Origin: an uncultured Muribaculum sp.
GTDB taxonomy: Bacteria; Bacteroidota; Bacteroidia; Bacteroidales; Muribaculaceae
DNA: 57,031 nt
Direction of reading: 5' to 3'
Assembly (NCBI GenBank): GCA_910587665.1
Contig: CAJUMZ010000021.1
Coordinates: 1-57,031 of the forward strand
Below the pieces are notes generated by a model. It ran no database searches, had not been told where the DNA came from, and was given only the letters and a program-made list of their open reading frames with translations. Within the stretch, counting starts at the first letter, position 1. The number at the start of each line of letters is the position of its first letter. Positions 34,675-44,954 of this stretch are shown here, piece after piece. Made by a program: the position numbers and the translations under genes.

Positions 34675-35979
34675 ATGAAGAAAGTATTTCGTGCTTGTCA
34701 TATAATACTATTTTTCACTATAATTGCCACCTTTCCGGCTCATTCCGTCGAAATGCGCCGCGACACCTTATGCACATCAATCAACTTCCGTCAAGGCTAC
34801 TCTATCATTGATCCCGATTTTGAAAACAACCGCGCCTCACTGCAACGGATGACCGCGTGGCTCGACAGTCTCTCCGCGGGAGAGTCTATAATAAGACTGG
34901 TGACAGTTAGAGGCAGTGCCTCGCCGGAAGGATTTACCCCTTACAACCGAAAACTCTCCATAAAACGCGCGGAAAACATCGGGCGCCACCTAATGGCATC
35001 ACGCGCCCTCCCCGACTCCATAGTAAAGGCGGTTGACTCCGACGTCGATTGGGAGCTGCTACGTCGCATGGTGCTTGAATCGGGACAGGAATGGAGCGAA
35101 GAAGCGGCAAAAATAATCGCAGAGACCCCCATATGGATATTTGACAAAGAAGGTAAAATCATCGACGGTAAAAAACGGCAACTTGCTATGTTAGGGGGGG
35201 GTAGGCCATGGTTTTTCATGTCGCAACACTTCTTCCCCGCCATGAGAAACGCCGGATACACCATAATATGCGAGCACGAGCCGGCTGCGGCGACATACGT
35301 GGCTGAAACCACTATTGATAATAGGTCAGAAGTCACCGACACTGCCATGGCAATAGTCCTGCCACCCCCTCAGGAAACCGCCATGCAGCCTGCACAGGCT
35401 GCCGCTGCAACTGTCGACGCCGGGCAAGCTCCCGGAACCAGGTTTACCGCCCTGTTGAAGACCAATATGCTCTACGACGCAGCCGCCGTGCCCAACATAG
35501 CGATGGAAATCGCCCTTGGCAACCGATGGTCGATAGAGGCGGGATGGATGTATGCGGGATGGAAAAGCGCCGGGCGCCACCGCTCATGGCGCATAAACGG
35601 AGGTGAGGCAGGTGTAAGATTTTATATAAAAGGTGCGCCGGGCGACAATTCACTGCTTACCGGACACCATATAGGCATATACGGGCAGATGCTCACCTAC
35701 GACTTCCAGTTTGGCGGCGAAGGAGAGATAGCCGACAACTGGAGCTACGGCGCCGGCATCGCCTACGGCTATTCATTGCCGGTGGCTCGCCACCTTAACA
35801 TAGATTTCACGCTCGGCATAGGCTACCTTGGCGGGAAATACAAAAAATATCATCCTGTAGATGACTGCGACGTATGGGACGCGACCTATACACGCAACTG
35901 GTTCGGACCTACCAAGGTCGAAGTCGCGTTAGTGTGGTACATCGGCGGTAACAAAGCAAGGAAAGGAGGCGGCAAATGA
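34675..35979 (+). CDS. DUF3575 fimbria-associated outer-membrane protein
   Basis: A 434-residue exported protein with a signal peptide (to about residue 24). The N-terminal half is OmpA-like (GSASPEGFTPYNRKLSIKRAENI, about residues 82-104), a peptidoglycan-binding-like fold. The C-terminal half from about residue 260 (TNMLYDAAAVPNIAMEI) is a DUF3575 beta-barrel. Such proteins open Bacteroidales fimbrial operons and are presumed to be anchors or assembly factors. An eight-G run falls at codons 174-176, so slippage would switch the gene off. The stop overlaps the next start by four bases. Confidence 0.85.
   Translation: MKKVFRACHIILFFTIIATFPAHSVEMRRDTLCTSINFRQGYSIIDPDFENNRASLQRMTAWLDSLSAGESIIRLVTVRGSASPEGFTPYNRKLSIKRAENIGRHLMASRALPDSIVKAVDSDVDWELLRRMVLESGQEWSEEAAKIIAETPIWIFDKEGKIIDGKKRQLAMLGGGRPWFFMSQHFFPAMRNAGYTIICEHEPAAATYVAETTIDNRSEVTDTAMAIVLPPPQETAMQPAQAAAATVDAGQAPGTRFTALLKTNMLYDAAAVPNIAMEIALGNRWSIEAGWMYAGWKSAGRHRSWRINGGEAGVRFYIKGAPGDNSLLTGHHIGIYGQMLTYDFQFGGEGEIADNWSYGAGIAYGYSLPVARHLNIDFTLGIGYLGGKYKKYHPVDDCDVWDATYTRNWFGPTKVEVALVWYIGGNKARKGGGK
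35194..35201 (+). repeat. G8 homopolymer in coding sequence
   Basis: Eight consecutive G residues encode part of LGGGR in the DUF3575 protein. It is a candidate slippage site. Confidence 0.9.
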
Positions 35980-36902
35980 AAATCACGACTTTACTGCGCG
36001 CATTATTGATATTACCGCTGCTTGCCGCCTGGTCGTGCATTGACAGGGATCTCTGCTACGACCATGCCCACATGGTTGATGTCGAGGTACGCTTTGACTG
36101 GTCAAAAGCGCCGGAAGCTGAGCCTCAGACCATGGTGGTACAATTTTTCACTCTCGACGGCAAGCATCACAAACGCTATGAATTCACCGACAAGGCCGGA
36201 GGGAAGATTCGTGTCGAAGCCGGCGAATACATTATGCTGTTTCACAACGGAGAGATGGAGGTGGTAAACGAACGAGGCATCACATGTGACACCTATGAAC
36301 TGTTTACCCTTGAGGAAGGGTTGCTCGAACCGATGTCGCGCGACATGCCCGCGCCCCCGCGCCCCTCGGTGTCAGCCGACGAGCCGGTGCGCTACGCCCC
36401 CGAGACCGTATGGGCAGGAGCATTAGACCGGCATGAAATCACCTCCGGCAGCGAGCTGCATACGATAACCCTCTCTCCGGAGGAAGCCACAAGCCATTAC
36501 ACGATCGAAGTGCGCAATGTGAAAAACATGAGCGAGAATCTCGATATAAGCGCGGCTCTATCCGGAATGGCTGAAAGCTACCGCCCCTCGACGGCATCAC
36601 CCGCAGGCGCTAAAGTCACCATCCCGCTGTCACTCGAACGGCCCGACGATCACACACTCACCGCCCGTTTCGTGTCATTCGGACATTGCCCCGAAGAAGA
36701 AGGATCCCACATATTTTCAATATATACTTCCGAAAAAATATATTACAATTTTGACGTGACCGACCAGATGCACGACGCATCGGACTCCCACAACATACAT
36801 ATAGAAATCGACGGTATAACCCTGCCTTCCACCGACTCGGGTATGGCGCCGTCGGTCGACGGATGGGACGACAGCGAAGACATTTATATAAAATTAAATT
36901 AA
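35976..36902 (+). CDS. DUF5119-domain fimbrial lipoprotein (FimB/Mfa2-like)
   Basis: A 308-residue lipoprotein. The signal ends near AAWSC (Cys about 21), followed by IDRDLCYDHAHMVDVEVRFDW, the opening signature of DUF5119. The rest is beta-rich, consistent with a fimbrial anchor or minor subunit of the FimB/Mfa2 sort. It shares an ATGA overlap with the upstream gene, and the fimbrillin gene starts 22 bases after it. Assignment as the anchor subunit is by analogy. Confidence 0.8.
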   Translation: MKITTLLRALLILPLLAAWSCIDRDLCYDHAHMVDVEVRFDWSKAPEAEPQTMVVQFFTLDGKHHKRYEFTDKAGGKIRVEAGEYIMLFHNGEMEVVNERGITCDTYELFTLEEGLLEPMSRDMPAPPRPSVSADEPVRYAPETVWAGALDRHEITSGSELHTITLSPEEATSHYTIEVRNVKNMSENLDISAALSGMAESYRPSTASPAGAKVTIPLSLERPDDHTLTARFVSFGHCPEEEGSHIFSIYTSEKIYYNFDVTDQMHDASDSHNIHIEIDGITLPSTDSGMAPSVDGWDDSEDIYIKLN

Positions 36903-36924
36903 TCACTTAAAATATCTGACAATT

Positions 36925-38244
36925 ATGAACCCGACTGCAAAACTATCCGCACTTGCCGTCATGACGGCAATCGGATTCGCCTCCTGCTCTACCGACGAGC
37001 TGCAAGAGGTGAACACAGGCGAAGGCATCTCATTTACCTCACAGGTAAGCCGCGCGACACCGACAACACTCTCCAATCTTGACGGATTTTACGTTTATGC
37101 CGACGCCGCCGGCTATAAGCACATGTTTATCGAGGGGATGAAAGCCACTAAAGACGGAGCAACCAGCACATATCTTCTTGAGGAGAAAGTAACCTGGCCT
37201 GCCGACGTAAACCAAATCAACTTCTGGGCTTATGGACCTCTTGCCGCAAAAGATTACCTTACACCGGCTATTAACGCCACAACACAGCATATCCATGATG
37301 TCAACGTCCCGGCGTCATATGACGCCGGCGGCGAGACACACAATGACTTTGTGCTGACTTACGCGGAAGCAAGAAAAACCCCGGGCAACCAGGTATCATT
37401 GGAGTTTCATCACGCCCTGTCACAGATTGAGCTGAGAGCAAGACTCGGGGAAAATCCCGAGGAGGGCCGCCGCGTGAGAATCAAAGGTGCATGGCTTGTA
37501 AACATAAATTCAAAGGGAGAAGTACAGTTTGCCGACGGACTCGCCGAAGAATACCACCATATGAGCTGGAATAATCTTAGCCAGCCTACATATTACGGAT
37601 ATTATTTTGATGATGGCAGCGAACCCCTTTTAAGTAGTATACCGGCACCTATTATCGCCAACACAGTGAATAGTGACGGTAGCCTGCAAAAAAACTCAAG
37701 CCTAATGCTGATACCTCAGAAACTTGATGCTTATTCTTTCGACAATTCCGTAACCGAGATTCCTTCAGCCCATGAGGGCGAAGCAACTGTGGCAGAGACC
37801 GGCACCGGTGCATATATTCTTATGCTTTGCCGCATAGAGACCCACCACAACACCCCTGTGACCGAAGAAGGACAGGCTAAAAATCCGGCCATCCTGGTTG
37901 AGGGGAATGGACACACTCATCAGCTTTTCCCTATCACAAAAGACAGCGAGGGCAATATGATATATACTGCAGGAGCTTATGGATATACATGCGTTCCCGT
38001 GGCCGTTGACTGGATGCCGGGGAAGAAATATGTATACACCCTCCAGTTCTGCGGCAGGGGAAGCGGTGCCGGACAATATCCTCCCGCTGTTTTGCCTGAC
38101 GTATTCCCAAAGGATGACACCCACATCAACAATCCTGCCGCCGACGGTAAGAAACCGGGCGACAATGTGCTTGACAATGAAATATCGTTCAAGGTTGATG
38201 TTCTTGACTGGACTCCTGCCGAGACTGATATAAAGGCAAACTAA
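36925..38244 (+). CDS. Fimbrillin family protein (major subunit candidate)
   Basis: A 439-residue lipoprotein with lipobox FASC (Cys 21). The mature start GISFTSQVSRATPTTLSNLDGFYVYA matches the Mfa-like/fimbrillin N-terminal domain. SLEFHHALSQIELRARL is the second signature. The C-terminal region KYVYTLQFCGRGSG and the VDVLDWTPAETDI end also match. In type V pili the lipoprotein precursor is cleaved by an Arg-specific protease in an N-terminal strand; Arg 36 in VSRAT is a candidate. It is probably the shaft subunit. Confidence 0.88.
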   Translation: MNPTAKLSALAVMTAIGFASCSTDELQEVNTGEGISFTSQVSRATPTTLSNLDGFYVYADAAGYKHMFIEGMKATKDGATSTYLLEEKVTWPADVNQINFWAYGPLAAKDYLTPAINATTQHIHDVNVPASYDAGGETHNDFVLTYAEARKTPGNQVSLEFHHALSQIELRARLGENPEEGRRVRIKGAWLVNINSKGEVQFADGLAEEYHHMSWNNLSQPTYYGYYFDDGSEPLLSSIPAPIIANTVNSDGSLQKNSSLMLIPQKLDAYSFDNSVTEIPSAHEGEATVAETGTGAYILMLCRIETHHNTPVTEEGQAKNPAILVEGNGHTHQLFPITKDSEGNMIYTAGAYGYTCVPVAVDWMPGKKYVYTLQFCGRGSGAGQYPPAVLPDVFPKDDTHINNPAADGKKPGDNVLDNEISFKVDVLDWTPAETDIKAN

Positions 38245-38295
38245 CCGATGCCGCAAATTTCTAAAAACTAATATTTTCACAAGACAAAAAAGGTC

Positions 38296-41200
38296 ATGTC
38301 AGAAAAAGCATCTCTTTTACGGTTTGCAGCCACAGCGGCGTTGATTGCCGCCATGACTGCGTTGTCCTCCTGCGAGGATGACACCTTTGACAACATCCGT
38401 GCTGAAGGTGACGGCATGCGTTTCGACGTGGAGGTGACCGGCGACTGGAGTGCCGGATCACGCGCCGCCGGCGATGTCAGCATCAGTGAGATGCAACAGG
38501 ACTCTGACAGCGACCCGCTTTATCTTGTCACGGAGACCTTTGACGCTGACGCCGACACCGTGTCGGTGTCAGCGGCTTCTCCCGTAGCCGGGCGTGGCAC
38601 CCCGGTAACCGACGTTGCCGGATTTCACGACTCTTTCGGAGTGTCGGCAATGTGCTACACCTCAACCCCGGATGACGATTTCCCGCTTAACTTCGCCTAC
38701 AATCTCAAGATACGCAAGTCAGGCGATGCCTGGGTCCGTGAAGACGGACTGAAGCTTGAATGGACAAGGTCGGGGACACTGAAATTTTTCGCCTACTCTC
38801 CCCATTCCTCGGCTTTCGACGACAGCCGGCTTCTACACTCTTCAGCTACCGACACAGGTGCGCCGGTATTGCATTATACCGTGCCTGCCGATGCCAAGGC
38901 TCAGACCGACATCATGACAGCCGTAAAGGAATGCGACGGCGACCAGGGTGGTGCCGTGAGCCTTACTTTCACCCATGCACTGACGGCAGTGACCGTCAAA
39001 ACGGGAGAGGCGATGCTTGGCGGCACTGTAAAAAGCGTCACGCTTAAAAATGTATACGGAAAAGGGAGCCACCGCATAGGCTCCGGAAAATGGTCGGCGC
39101 AATCGCCACGCGATTTCACCGTATCATTTGGCGACGAGGGGAAAAAGCTCCCGGCTGCCGACAAAGACAATAACAATTATTACACCGGCAGCGGCAATGA
39201 GATTGTAAGCGGCGACATCACCCTGATGATGATACCGCAGACACTCCCCGCCGACGCCCAGCTTGAAATAAAATTCACAGATGAGCTTACGGGCGCCGAC
39301 CGCACCCTATCCGCCTCACTCGCAGGCAAGGAATGGGGCGTCGGCAAGAAAGTGGTATATTCGCTCAACTCGACAGGCATCGTGGTGAATCCTGTCGCCG
39401 AGTTGCCTGACATGCCTTCCGATATAACATTGCGCGCCCATGGCTATCTCTTTGACATCGCGCTCAAAGCTTACGCGCAGGTGACCCAGAAAGACACGCC
39501 TACCGAGGTTGTCGCTCTCCCGTTCAAGCCGCAGGTGTCGCTCGACGGTGGTACAACCTGGAGCGACGTAGCATGGAGCGGCAACTCGCCGGTAAATGTC
39601 GATGACCCGATTAATGGTACGCTGCATCTTCCCGCACAGCCTGTATACACCACAATGCAATCCACTATGGATTGTACCAACGAATCGGGCTCGGAGACCC
39701 TGTACACCGATCTGTCGGGTGGTGGCGAGACGGCAAACTGCTACGTGTTGAACACGCCCGGCTACTACAGCCTGCCGCTCATCTACGGAAACGCCCGCAC
39801 CGGTGGCGTGGACTCCTACCGCTATGACGCCGACAAAGGCTCCGTGCCGATTCCGACAACCCCTGAAGAAGAAATAAATGCACTTGTGCTGCGTAGTTTT
39901 GTAGGGCATGACGACCTACCGATCAATGGTCCTGAAATACCCGGAGCTGTAGACGCAGTGCTTGTGTGGCAGGATGCGCCCGACTTGGTGACCGGGGTAA
40001 GGCTCGACGGAGGCATGCTTAAATTCCGCGTACGCAAAGAATCGTTTACGCAAGGGAACGCAATAGTAGCCGTACGCAATGCCCAAAAAGAGATAATATG
40101 GAGCTGGCATATATGGGCAACCCATTATAAATGGGACGGGTCAGCCGACCTGCACACTAAGTCACGTCATGACAAAGACCACCAGAATGCGGTAAGGGAA
40201 TACGCCTTCTCTCCCTGCAATCTCGGCTATTGCGACCCCCACGGCGGCAACGCTTCACGCGAGATGAAACTGCGTATAGAGTTTACGCTCCCCGACGGTA
40301 AGACCAAAAAGAGCGTCACGCTCCCCAATGCCATCACTCAGGATGAGATCGTAGCCTCTATCGCCGGAGATAATACCTACTACCAATGGGGGCGCAAGGA
40401 TCCTATGTTGCCGGGAATCTACAACAAGGAAATCATTGACTGGGCTGCAACCACACTTCTGCCACAAGAGTATGACATAAAAAACAAAGCGTTTTTCTGC
40501 GACTACCCCGAATATGAATTCAAGCCGGCGCAAAGCGGTGTCTCTATTGGTGAAACGATTAAAAATCCACATAAATTCTTCATGTCCAAACGGCCTGATA
40601 ATGATGACAATGATCCAAATGGCAATTATCTAAGGCGTCATTGGCATGATGGAAGAAATTCTCCCTACAAACATCACGCAGTAATTAACTTTTGGGATTC
40701 GCAAATGGATTCCATGGGGGTTTCCGGCACTATTGAAAAACCCCAAAACGAGCGCGACGTGACCAAGACCATTTATGACCCGTGCCCGCCGGGATATAAG
40801 ATTCCCCCGCCCAATGCCTTTACCATGTTCGGGACGAAAGTAGGAACCGCAAGTATGTATGAGGATATAACAGTGAAAGATCCGGATGGCAATATTATCT
40901 CAACTGAACATAAGGAGAATGTAAACTATTTCGGCACACTCGACGAATATGACGCCATAGAAAACAGCGGAAGGAAAATCGGATGGAATATTGCCCTCGG
41001 AGAAAAACATACAGGAGGGAAGATATTCTTTCCTGCGACCGGATTGCGTGACATGGGGGTCAAAGACACCCAGACTGCAAGCGGATACAACGACGGAGCC
41101 ACCCCTAATACTACAATTAGCTGGCCTGCGCATGCCAACTTAACATTTATTGCCACTTCCGGCTTTCAACGGTCAAATGTCTCAAGCAGTGCGATCCTTT

Positions 41201-41352
41201 TTTACCTTGACAACCGCAATGAGAATCAAGTCTCTAATACAACGGATAAAAATACCGGAAATGTGACTACCACAATAAAAAAGTGTACTATCACAGTCAA
41301 TGGCGGTACCAACAACGCCTATGGCTTTACCGTGCGCCCGATCCACCGATAA
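38296..41352 (+). CDS. Large fimbrillin-like protein, tip adhesin candidate
   Basis: A 1018-residue lipoprotein with lipobox LSSC (Cys 26). The first 360 residues are fimbrillin-like (LTFTHALTAVTVKTG and VVYSLNSTGI signatures). The middle has ANCYVLNTPGYYSLPLIYGNA and IWSWHIWATHY. The C-terminal third has TIYDPCPPGYKIPPPNAFTMFG and ends GFTVRPIHR, a module seen at the end of Bacteroidales fimbrial tip proteins and Fisump-like domains. It is probably the adhesive tip; the ligand is unknown. It is the last gene of the operon, 51 bases after the fimbrillin stop. Confidence 0.82.
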   Translation: MSEKASLLRFAATAALIAAMTALSSCEDDTFDNIRAEGDGMRFDVEVTGDWSAGSRAAGDVSISEMQQDSDSDPLYLVTETFDADADTVSVSAASPVAGRGTPVTDVAGFHDSFGVSAMCYTSTPDDDFPLNFAYNLKIRKSGDAWVREDGLKLEWTRSGTLKFFAYSPHSSAFDDSRLLHSSATDTGAPVLHYTVPADAKAQTDIMTAVKECDGDQGGAVSLTFTHALTAVTVKTGEAMLGGTVKSVTLKNVYGKGSHRIGSGKWSAQSPRDFTVSFGDEGKKLPAADKDNNNYYTGSGNEIVSGDITLMMIPQTLPADAQLEIKFTDELTGADRTLSASLAGKEWGVGKKVVYSLNSTGIVVNPVAELPDMPSDITLRAHGYLFDIALKAYAQVTQKDTPTEVVALPFKPQVSLDGGTTWSDVAWSGNSPVNVDDPINGTLHLPAQPVYTTMQSTMDCTNESGSETLYTDLSGGGETANCYVLNTPGYYSLPLIYGNARTGGVDSYRYDADKGSVPIPTTPEEEINALVLRSFVGHDDLPINGPEIPGAVDAVLVWQDAPDLVTGVRLDGGMLKFRVRKESFTQGNAIVAVRNAQKEIIWSWHIWATHYKWDGSADLHTKSRHDKDHQNAVREYAFSPCNLGYCDPHGGNASREMKLRIEFTLPDGKTKKSVTLPNAITQDEIVASIAGDNTYYQWGRKDPMLPGIYNKEIIDWAATTLLPQEYDIKNKAFFCDYPEYEFKPAQSGVSIGETIKNPHKFFMSKRPDNDDNDPNGNYLRRHWHDGRNSPYKHHAVINFWDSQMDSMGVSGTIEKPQNERDVTKTIYDPCPPGYKIPPPNAFTMFGTKVGTASMYEDITVKDPDGNIISTEHKENVNYFGTLDEYDAIENSGRKIGWNIALGEKHTGGKIFFPATGLRDMGVKDTQTASGYNDGATPNTTISWPAHANLTFIATSGFQRSNVSSSAILFYLDNRNENQVSNTTDKNTGNVTTTIKKCTITVNGGTNNAYGFTVRPIHR

Positions 41353-41428
41353 TTTAAGGATTAGGAAGTTTTAATCTATTTTAGGATTCGCCACACACTA
41401 TTGAATCCGAGTTTTGCGTTATTTCTGC

Positions 41429-42490
41429 ATGGCCAAGTATTTCAAGCAATTGTGTTGCGCCCTGATCTGCGCCGCAGCACTGCCACTTATAGCGTGTGGC
41501 AACGACGACGAACCCGTCACCCCCGATACCAACGTACCCGATACTCCCGCCGTGATAGAGCGCGGTGCCTTCGCCAAGGGCGCCGACGTGAGCTGGCTCA
41601 CCCAACTTGAGGCGGAAGGTGAAAAATTCTATTCTTCCGACGGCACTGAAAAAGAGTGCATGAAGCTGCTCCGCGATGATTGCGGAGTCAATTCGATACG
41701 CCTCCGCGTGTGGGTAAATCCCGCCGACGGATGGAACAACATAGCCGACGTGATGGTAAAGGCGCGGCGCGCCTATGCGCTCGGCATGAGGCTGATGATC
41801 GACTTCCATTTCAGCGACGCCTGGGCTGATCCGGGACACCAGTCGACCCCGGCGGCATGGAAAGATATGGACCTACCACAGCTGAAAGAGGCGATGACAG
41901 GTCATATCAACGACATGCTCGGTGCATTGAAAAAGGAAGGCATAACTCCGGAATGGGTGCAGGTAGGCAACGAGACCCGTACAGGCATGATGTACCCGTT
42001 GGGCGAGCTTGACAATCATTTCTCCGAGCTTGTCAATACCGGATATGACGCAGTAAAGGCTATATTTCCCAAGGCAAAGGTGATCGTGCATTGCGACGAG
42101 GGCAACAACGGATGGATCTACGCCACCCTTTTTGGAAAACTGAAAAAAGATGACGCCCGCTACGACATGATAGGCATGTCGCTATATCCGTCAAGCGGCG
42201 ACTGGGAGAAAAAAGTCACCGATATCACCAACAATATACGCAATGTCACCGCCACCTACGGCAAGCCGGTGATCATATGTGAGGTAGGCATGCCATACAG
42301 TGAGGCCGACGTGTGCGACCGTATGCTCACCCGACTCCTCGACAACTGCAAGACGCTCGACGTGCACGGTGTGTTCTATTGGGAGCCGGAAGCGCCTGCC
42401 GGCTACAACGGCGGCTACGACAAAGGATGTTTCGTCAACGGGACTCCGACCAAGGCACTTGACAGCTTTAAAAACCATGATATAAAATAA
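41429..42490 (+). CDS. Endo-beta-1,4-galactanase, GH53, lipoprotein
   Basis: A 353-residue surface or periplasmic lipoprotein with lipobox LIAC (Cys 20). The ATG at 41429 (MAKYFKQLC) is used; a TTG five codons upstream is in frame. The GH53 barrel has acid/base E182 in QVGNETRTG and nucleophile E285 in IICEVGMPY. KGADVSWLTQLEAEG and IRLRVWVNP are further family marks. It cuts beta-1,4-galactan (pectic arabinogalactan I) into oligosaccharides. Twelve bases separate it from the GH2 gene. Confidence 0.93.
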   Translation: MAKYFKQLCCALICAAALPLIACGNDDEPVTPDTNVPDTPAVIERGAFAKGADVSWLTQLEAEGEKFYSSDGTEKECMKLLRDDCGVNSIRLRVWVNPADGWNNIADVMVKARRAYALGMRLMIDFHFSDAWADPGHQSTPAAWKDMDLPQLKEAMTGHINDMLGALKKEGITPEWVQVGNETRTGMMYPLGELDNHFSELVNTGYDAVKAIFPKAKVIVHCDEGNNGWIYATLFGKLKKDDARYDMIGMSLYPSSGDWEKKVTDITNNIRNVTATYGKPVIICEVGMPYSEADVCDRMLTRLLDNCKTLDVHGVFYWEPEAPAGYNGGYDKGCFVNGTPTKALDSFKNHDIK

Positions 42491-42502
42491 CACAACCATA
42501 CG

Positions 42503-44935
42503 ATGAACCGAATCTACAGATTACCAATAGCAATCGCCCTTTGCGGGGCTGTTGCGTTTAATACCGCCGCCCAACGCAGCTCCGTCACTCTCCGCGACTG
42601 GCAGTTTACAAAAGACGCGCCGAGTGAAAGTGCCAAGTGGCAGAATGTGACCGTGCCGCATGACTGGGCGATCTACGGTCCGTTTGATCGCGAGAACGAC
42701 CTGCAACGTGTAGCCGTTGAGCAAAACGGAGAGAAAGAGGAAACAGTGAAGACAGGGCGCACCGGCGGCCTGCCGTTCATCGGTAAAGGAAGCTACCGCA
42801 CCACATTCAATGTCGCTGATACCGTCGGAAAAGATTTCACGCTGATCTTTGACGGCGCGATGAGCAATCCAGTGGTCACAGTCAACGGCGAAAAGGCGGG
42901 GATATGGCGTTACGGCTACAATACATTTTATCTCGACATAGATTCTCTTGTAAAGCCGGGTGTCAACGACCTGCTCGTTGAGCTTGAGAATCATGAGCGC
43001 GCCTCGCGATGGTATCCGGGTGCGGGACTATACAGAAATGTGCATCTTGTCACCACCGACAAAGTGCATGTACCGGTGTGGGGCACATATGTCACCACCC
43101 CCGATGTTGACCGCGACAGGGCTTCCGTAAGGTTGGAGACCTCGGTCGAAGGGTTGAAAACCGGGCAGAAAGGTGTCACTATAAGCACGGAGATAATTGA
43201 TCCTCAGGGAAACGTAGTCGCCGATGACAGTACCCCCTATTATTACCACGGTCAGCCATATGTACAGAATTTCCTCGTCAATAAGCCGCAATTGTGGTCG
43301 CCTGAGTCGCCGAGCCTCTATACTGCACGCACAAAGGTTGCCGTCGACGGCAAGGTAACTGACACCTACGATACCCGCTTCGGCATCCGCAAACTCGAAT
43401 TCATACCCGAAAAAGGATTTTTCCTCAACGGAGAGCCTACGAAGTTCAAGGGCGTGTGCAATCATCACGACCTCGGTCCGCTCGGCGCTGCGGTAAACCG
43501 CTCTGCGCTGCGCCATCAGCTTGAATTGCTGAAAGACATGGGTGTCAACGCCGTGCGCACCGCCCACAACATGCCTGCTCCGGAGCTTGTGGAGCTTTGC
43601 GACGAAATGGGCGTAATGCTTATGATCGAACCGTTTGACGACTGGAGCTTCCGCCCGAAGTCACCCAACGGCTACGGGTCATATTTCAAGGAGTGGGCGG
43701 AAAAAGATGTCACCAATATGGTAAAGAATTTTCGCAACAACCCGTCGGTAGTGATGTGGTCGATAGGCAACGAGGTGCCGAGCCAGTGGGGTCCCGGTGG
43801 CGTCGAGGAGCTCGTAATGCTTCAGGATCTGGTACACTCGCTGGATCCCACGCGCCCTGTGACATGCGGCATGGACCAGATAAGCGCGGTGCTTGACAAC
43901 GGATTTGCAGCCACGCTTGACATACCCGGATTCAACTACAAGCCTCAGCACTACGAAAAGGCTTACGACATACTTCCTCAGAAACTCATCCTCGGCTCGG
44001 AGACGGCATCGACCGTATCGTCGCGCGGCGTCTACCACTTCCCGGTCATATTCCGCGGTCAGGAGCAGGTGGAGCACCCCGACCATCAGTCGTCGAGCTA
44101 TGACAACGAGGCCTGCAACTGGTCCAACATCCCCGACATTGATTTTGCCATGGATGATGACAAGGATTACGTGATGGGACAGTTTGTGTGGACCGGATTT
44201 GACTATCTCGGTGAGCCGACCCCCTACGACACTGACGCGTGGCCTAATCACAGCTCCGTATTCGGCATTATCGACCTCGCCTCGCTCCCGAAAGACCGTT
44301 ACTATCTATACCGCTCGAAATGGAACGAGGATTCCCCCACCCTCCACGTACTTCCCCATTGGAACTGGAAAGGCCGCGAGGGTGAGGTTACCCCGGTGTT
44401 TGTCTACACAAGCTATCCCAAGGCCGAGCTGCTTATCAACGGCAAGAGCCAAGGCATGAGGGAAAAGAATGACTCGACCTACCAAAACCGCTATCGCCTG
44501 ATGTGGAACGAGACCCTCTATGAGCCGGGAGAGCTGAAAGTCGTGGCTTACGACAATGACGGCAAAGCGGTTGCCGAGAAAATCGTACGCACGGCAGGAA
44601 AGCCCCATCACCTTGTCGTGACAGCCAACCGCGACACTATTGCCGCCGACGGTGACGAGATGGTATATTTCACCGTGAGCGTTGCCGATAAGGATGGCAA
44701 CCCGGTACCTGTCGACGACCGCATGGTGCGTTTCAATGTAAAAGGCGCGGGTGAGTTTGTAGCCACTGCCAACGGCGACCCCATATGCCTCCTTCCGTTC
44801 CAGAATCCGGAAATGAAGCTCTTCAGCGGCGCGGCCACGGCTATCGCCAAGAGCGCGACCACTCCCGGCACACTACAATTCACCGCCACCGCCCCCGGCG
44901 TAAAACCCGCCACCTGCACCGTCACCGTCAAATAA
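42503..44935 (+). CDS. Beta-galactosidase, GH2, with C-terminal Ig-like domains
   Basis: An 810-residue exported enzyme with a signal peptide (to about residue 23). Sugar-binding and Ig domains precede the barrel. FKGVCNHHDLGPLG is the barrel entry signature; acid/base E424 is in WSIGNEVP and nucleophile E500 in LGSETAS. Beyond about residue 630 come a DUF4982-like segment (YPKAELLINGKSQG) and an invasin-like Ig domain. Placed behind GH53, it would finish galacto-oligosaccharides to galactose. No SusC/SusD pair is near. Confidence 0.93.
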   Translation: MNRIYRLPIAIALCGAVAFNTAAQRSSVTLRDWQFTKDAPSESAKWQNVTVPHDWAIYGPFDRENDLQRVAVEQNGEKEETVKTGRTGGLPFIGKGSYRTTFNVADTVGKDFTLIFDGAMSNPVVTVNGEKAGIWRYGYNTFYLDIDSLVKPGVNDLLVELENHERASRWYPGAGLYRNVHLVTTDKVHVPVWGTYVTTPDVDRDRASVRLETSVEGLKTGQKGVTISTEIIDPQGNVVADDSTPYYYHGQPYVQNFLVNKPQLWSPESPSLYTARTKVAVDGKVTDTYDTRFGIRKLEFIPEKGFFLNGEPTKFKGVCNHHDLGPLGAAVNRSALRHQLELLKDMGVNAVRTAHNMPAPELVELCDEMGVMLMIEPFDDWSFRPKSPNGYGSYFKEWAEKDVTNMVKNFRNNPSVVMWSIGNEVPSQWGPGGVEELVMLQDLVHSLDPTRPVTCGMDQISAVLDNGFAATLDIPGFNYKPQHYEKAYDILPQKLILGSETASTVSSRGVYHFPVIFRGQEQVEHPDHQSSSYDNEACNWSNIPDIDFAMDDDKDYVMGQFVWTGFDYLGEPTPYDTDAWPNHSSVFGIIDLASLPKDRYYLYRSKWNEDSPTLHVLPHWNWKGREGEVTPVFVYTSYPKAELLINGKSQGMREKNDSTYQNRYRLMWNETLYEPGELKVVAYDNDGKAVAEKIVRTAGKPHHLVVTANRDTIAADGDEMVYFTVSVADKDGNPVPVDDRMVRFNVKGAGEFVATANGDPICLLPFQNPEMKLFSGAATAIAKSATTPGTLQFTATAPGVKPATCTVTVK

Positions 44936-44954
44936 TCCTAAAAACAAGCATAAT

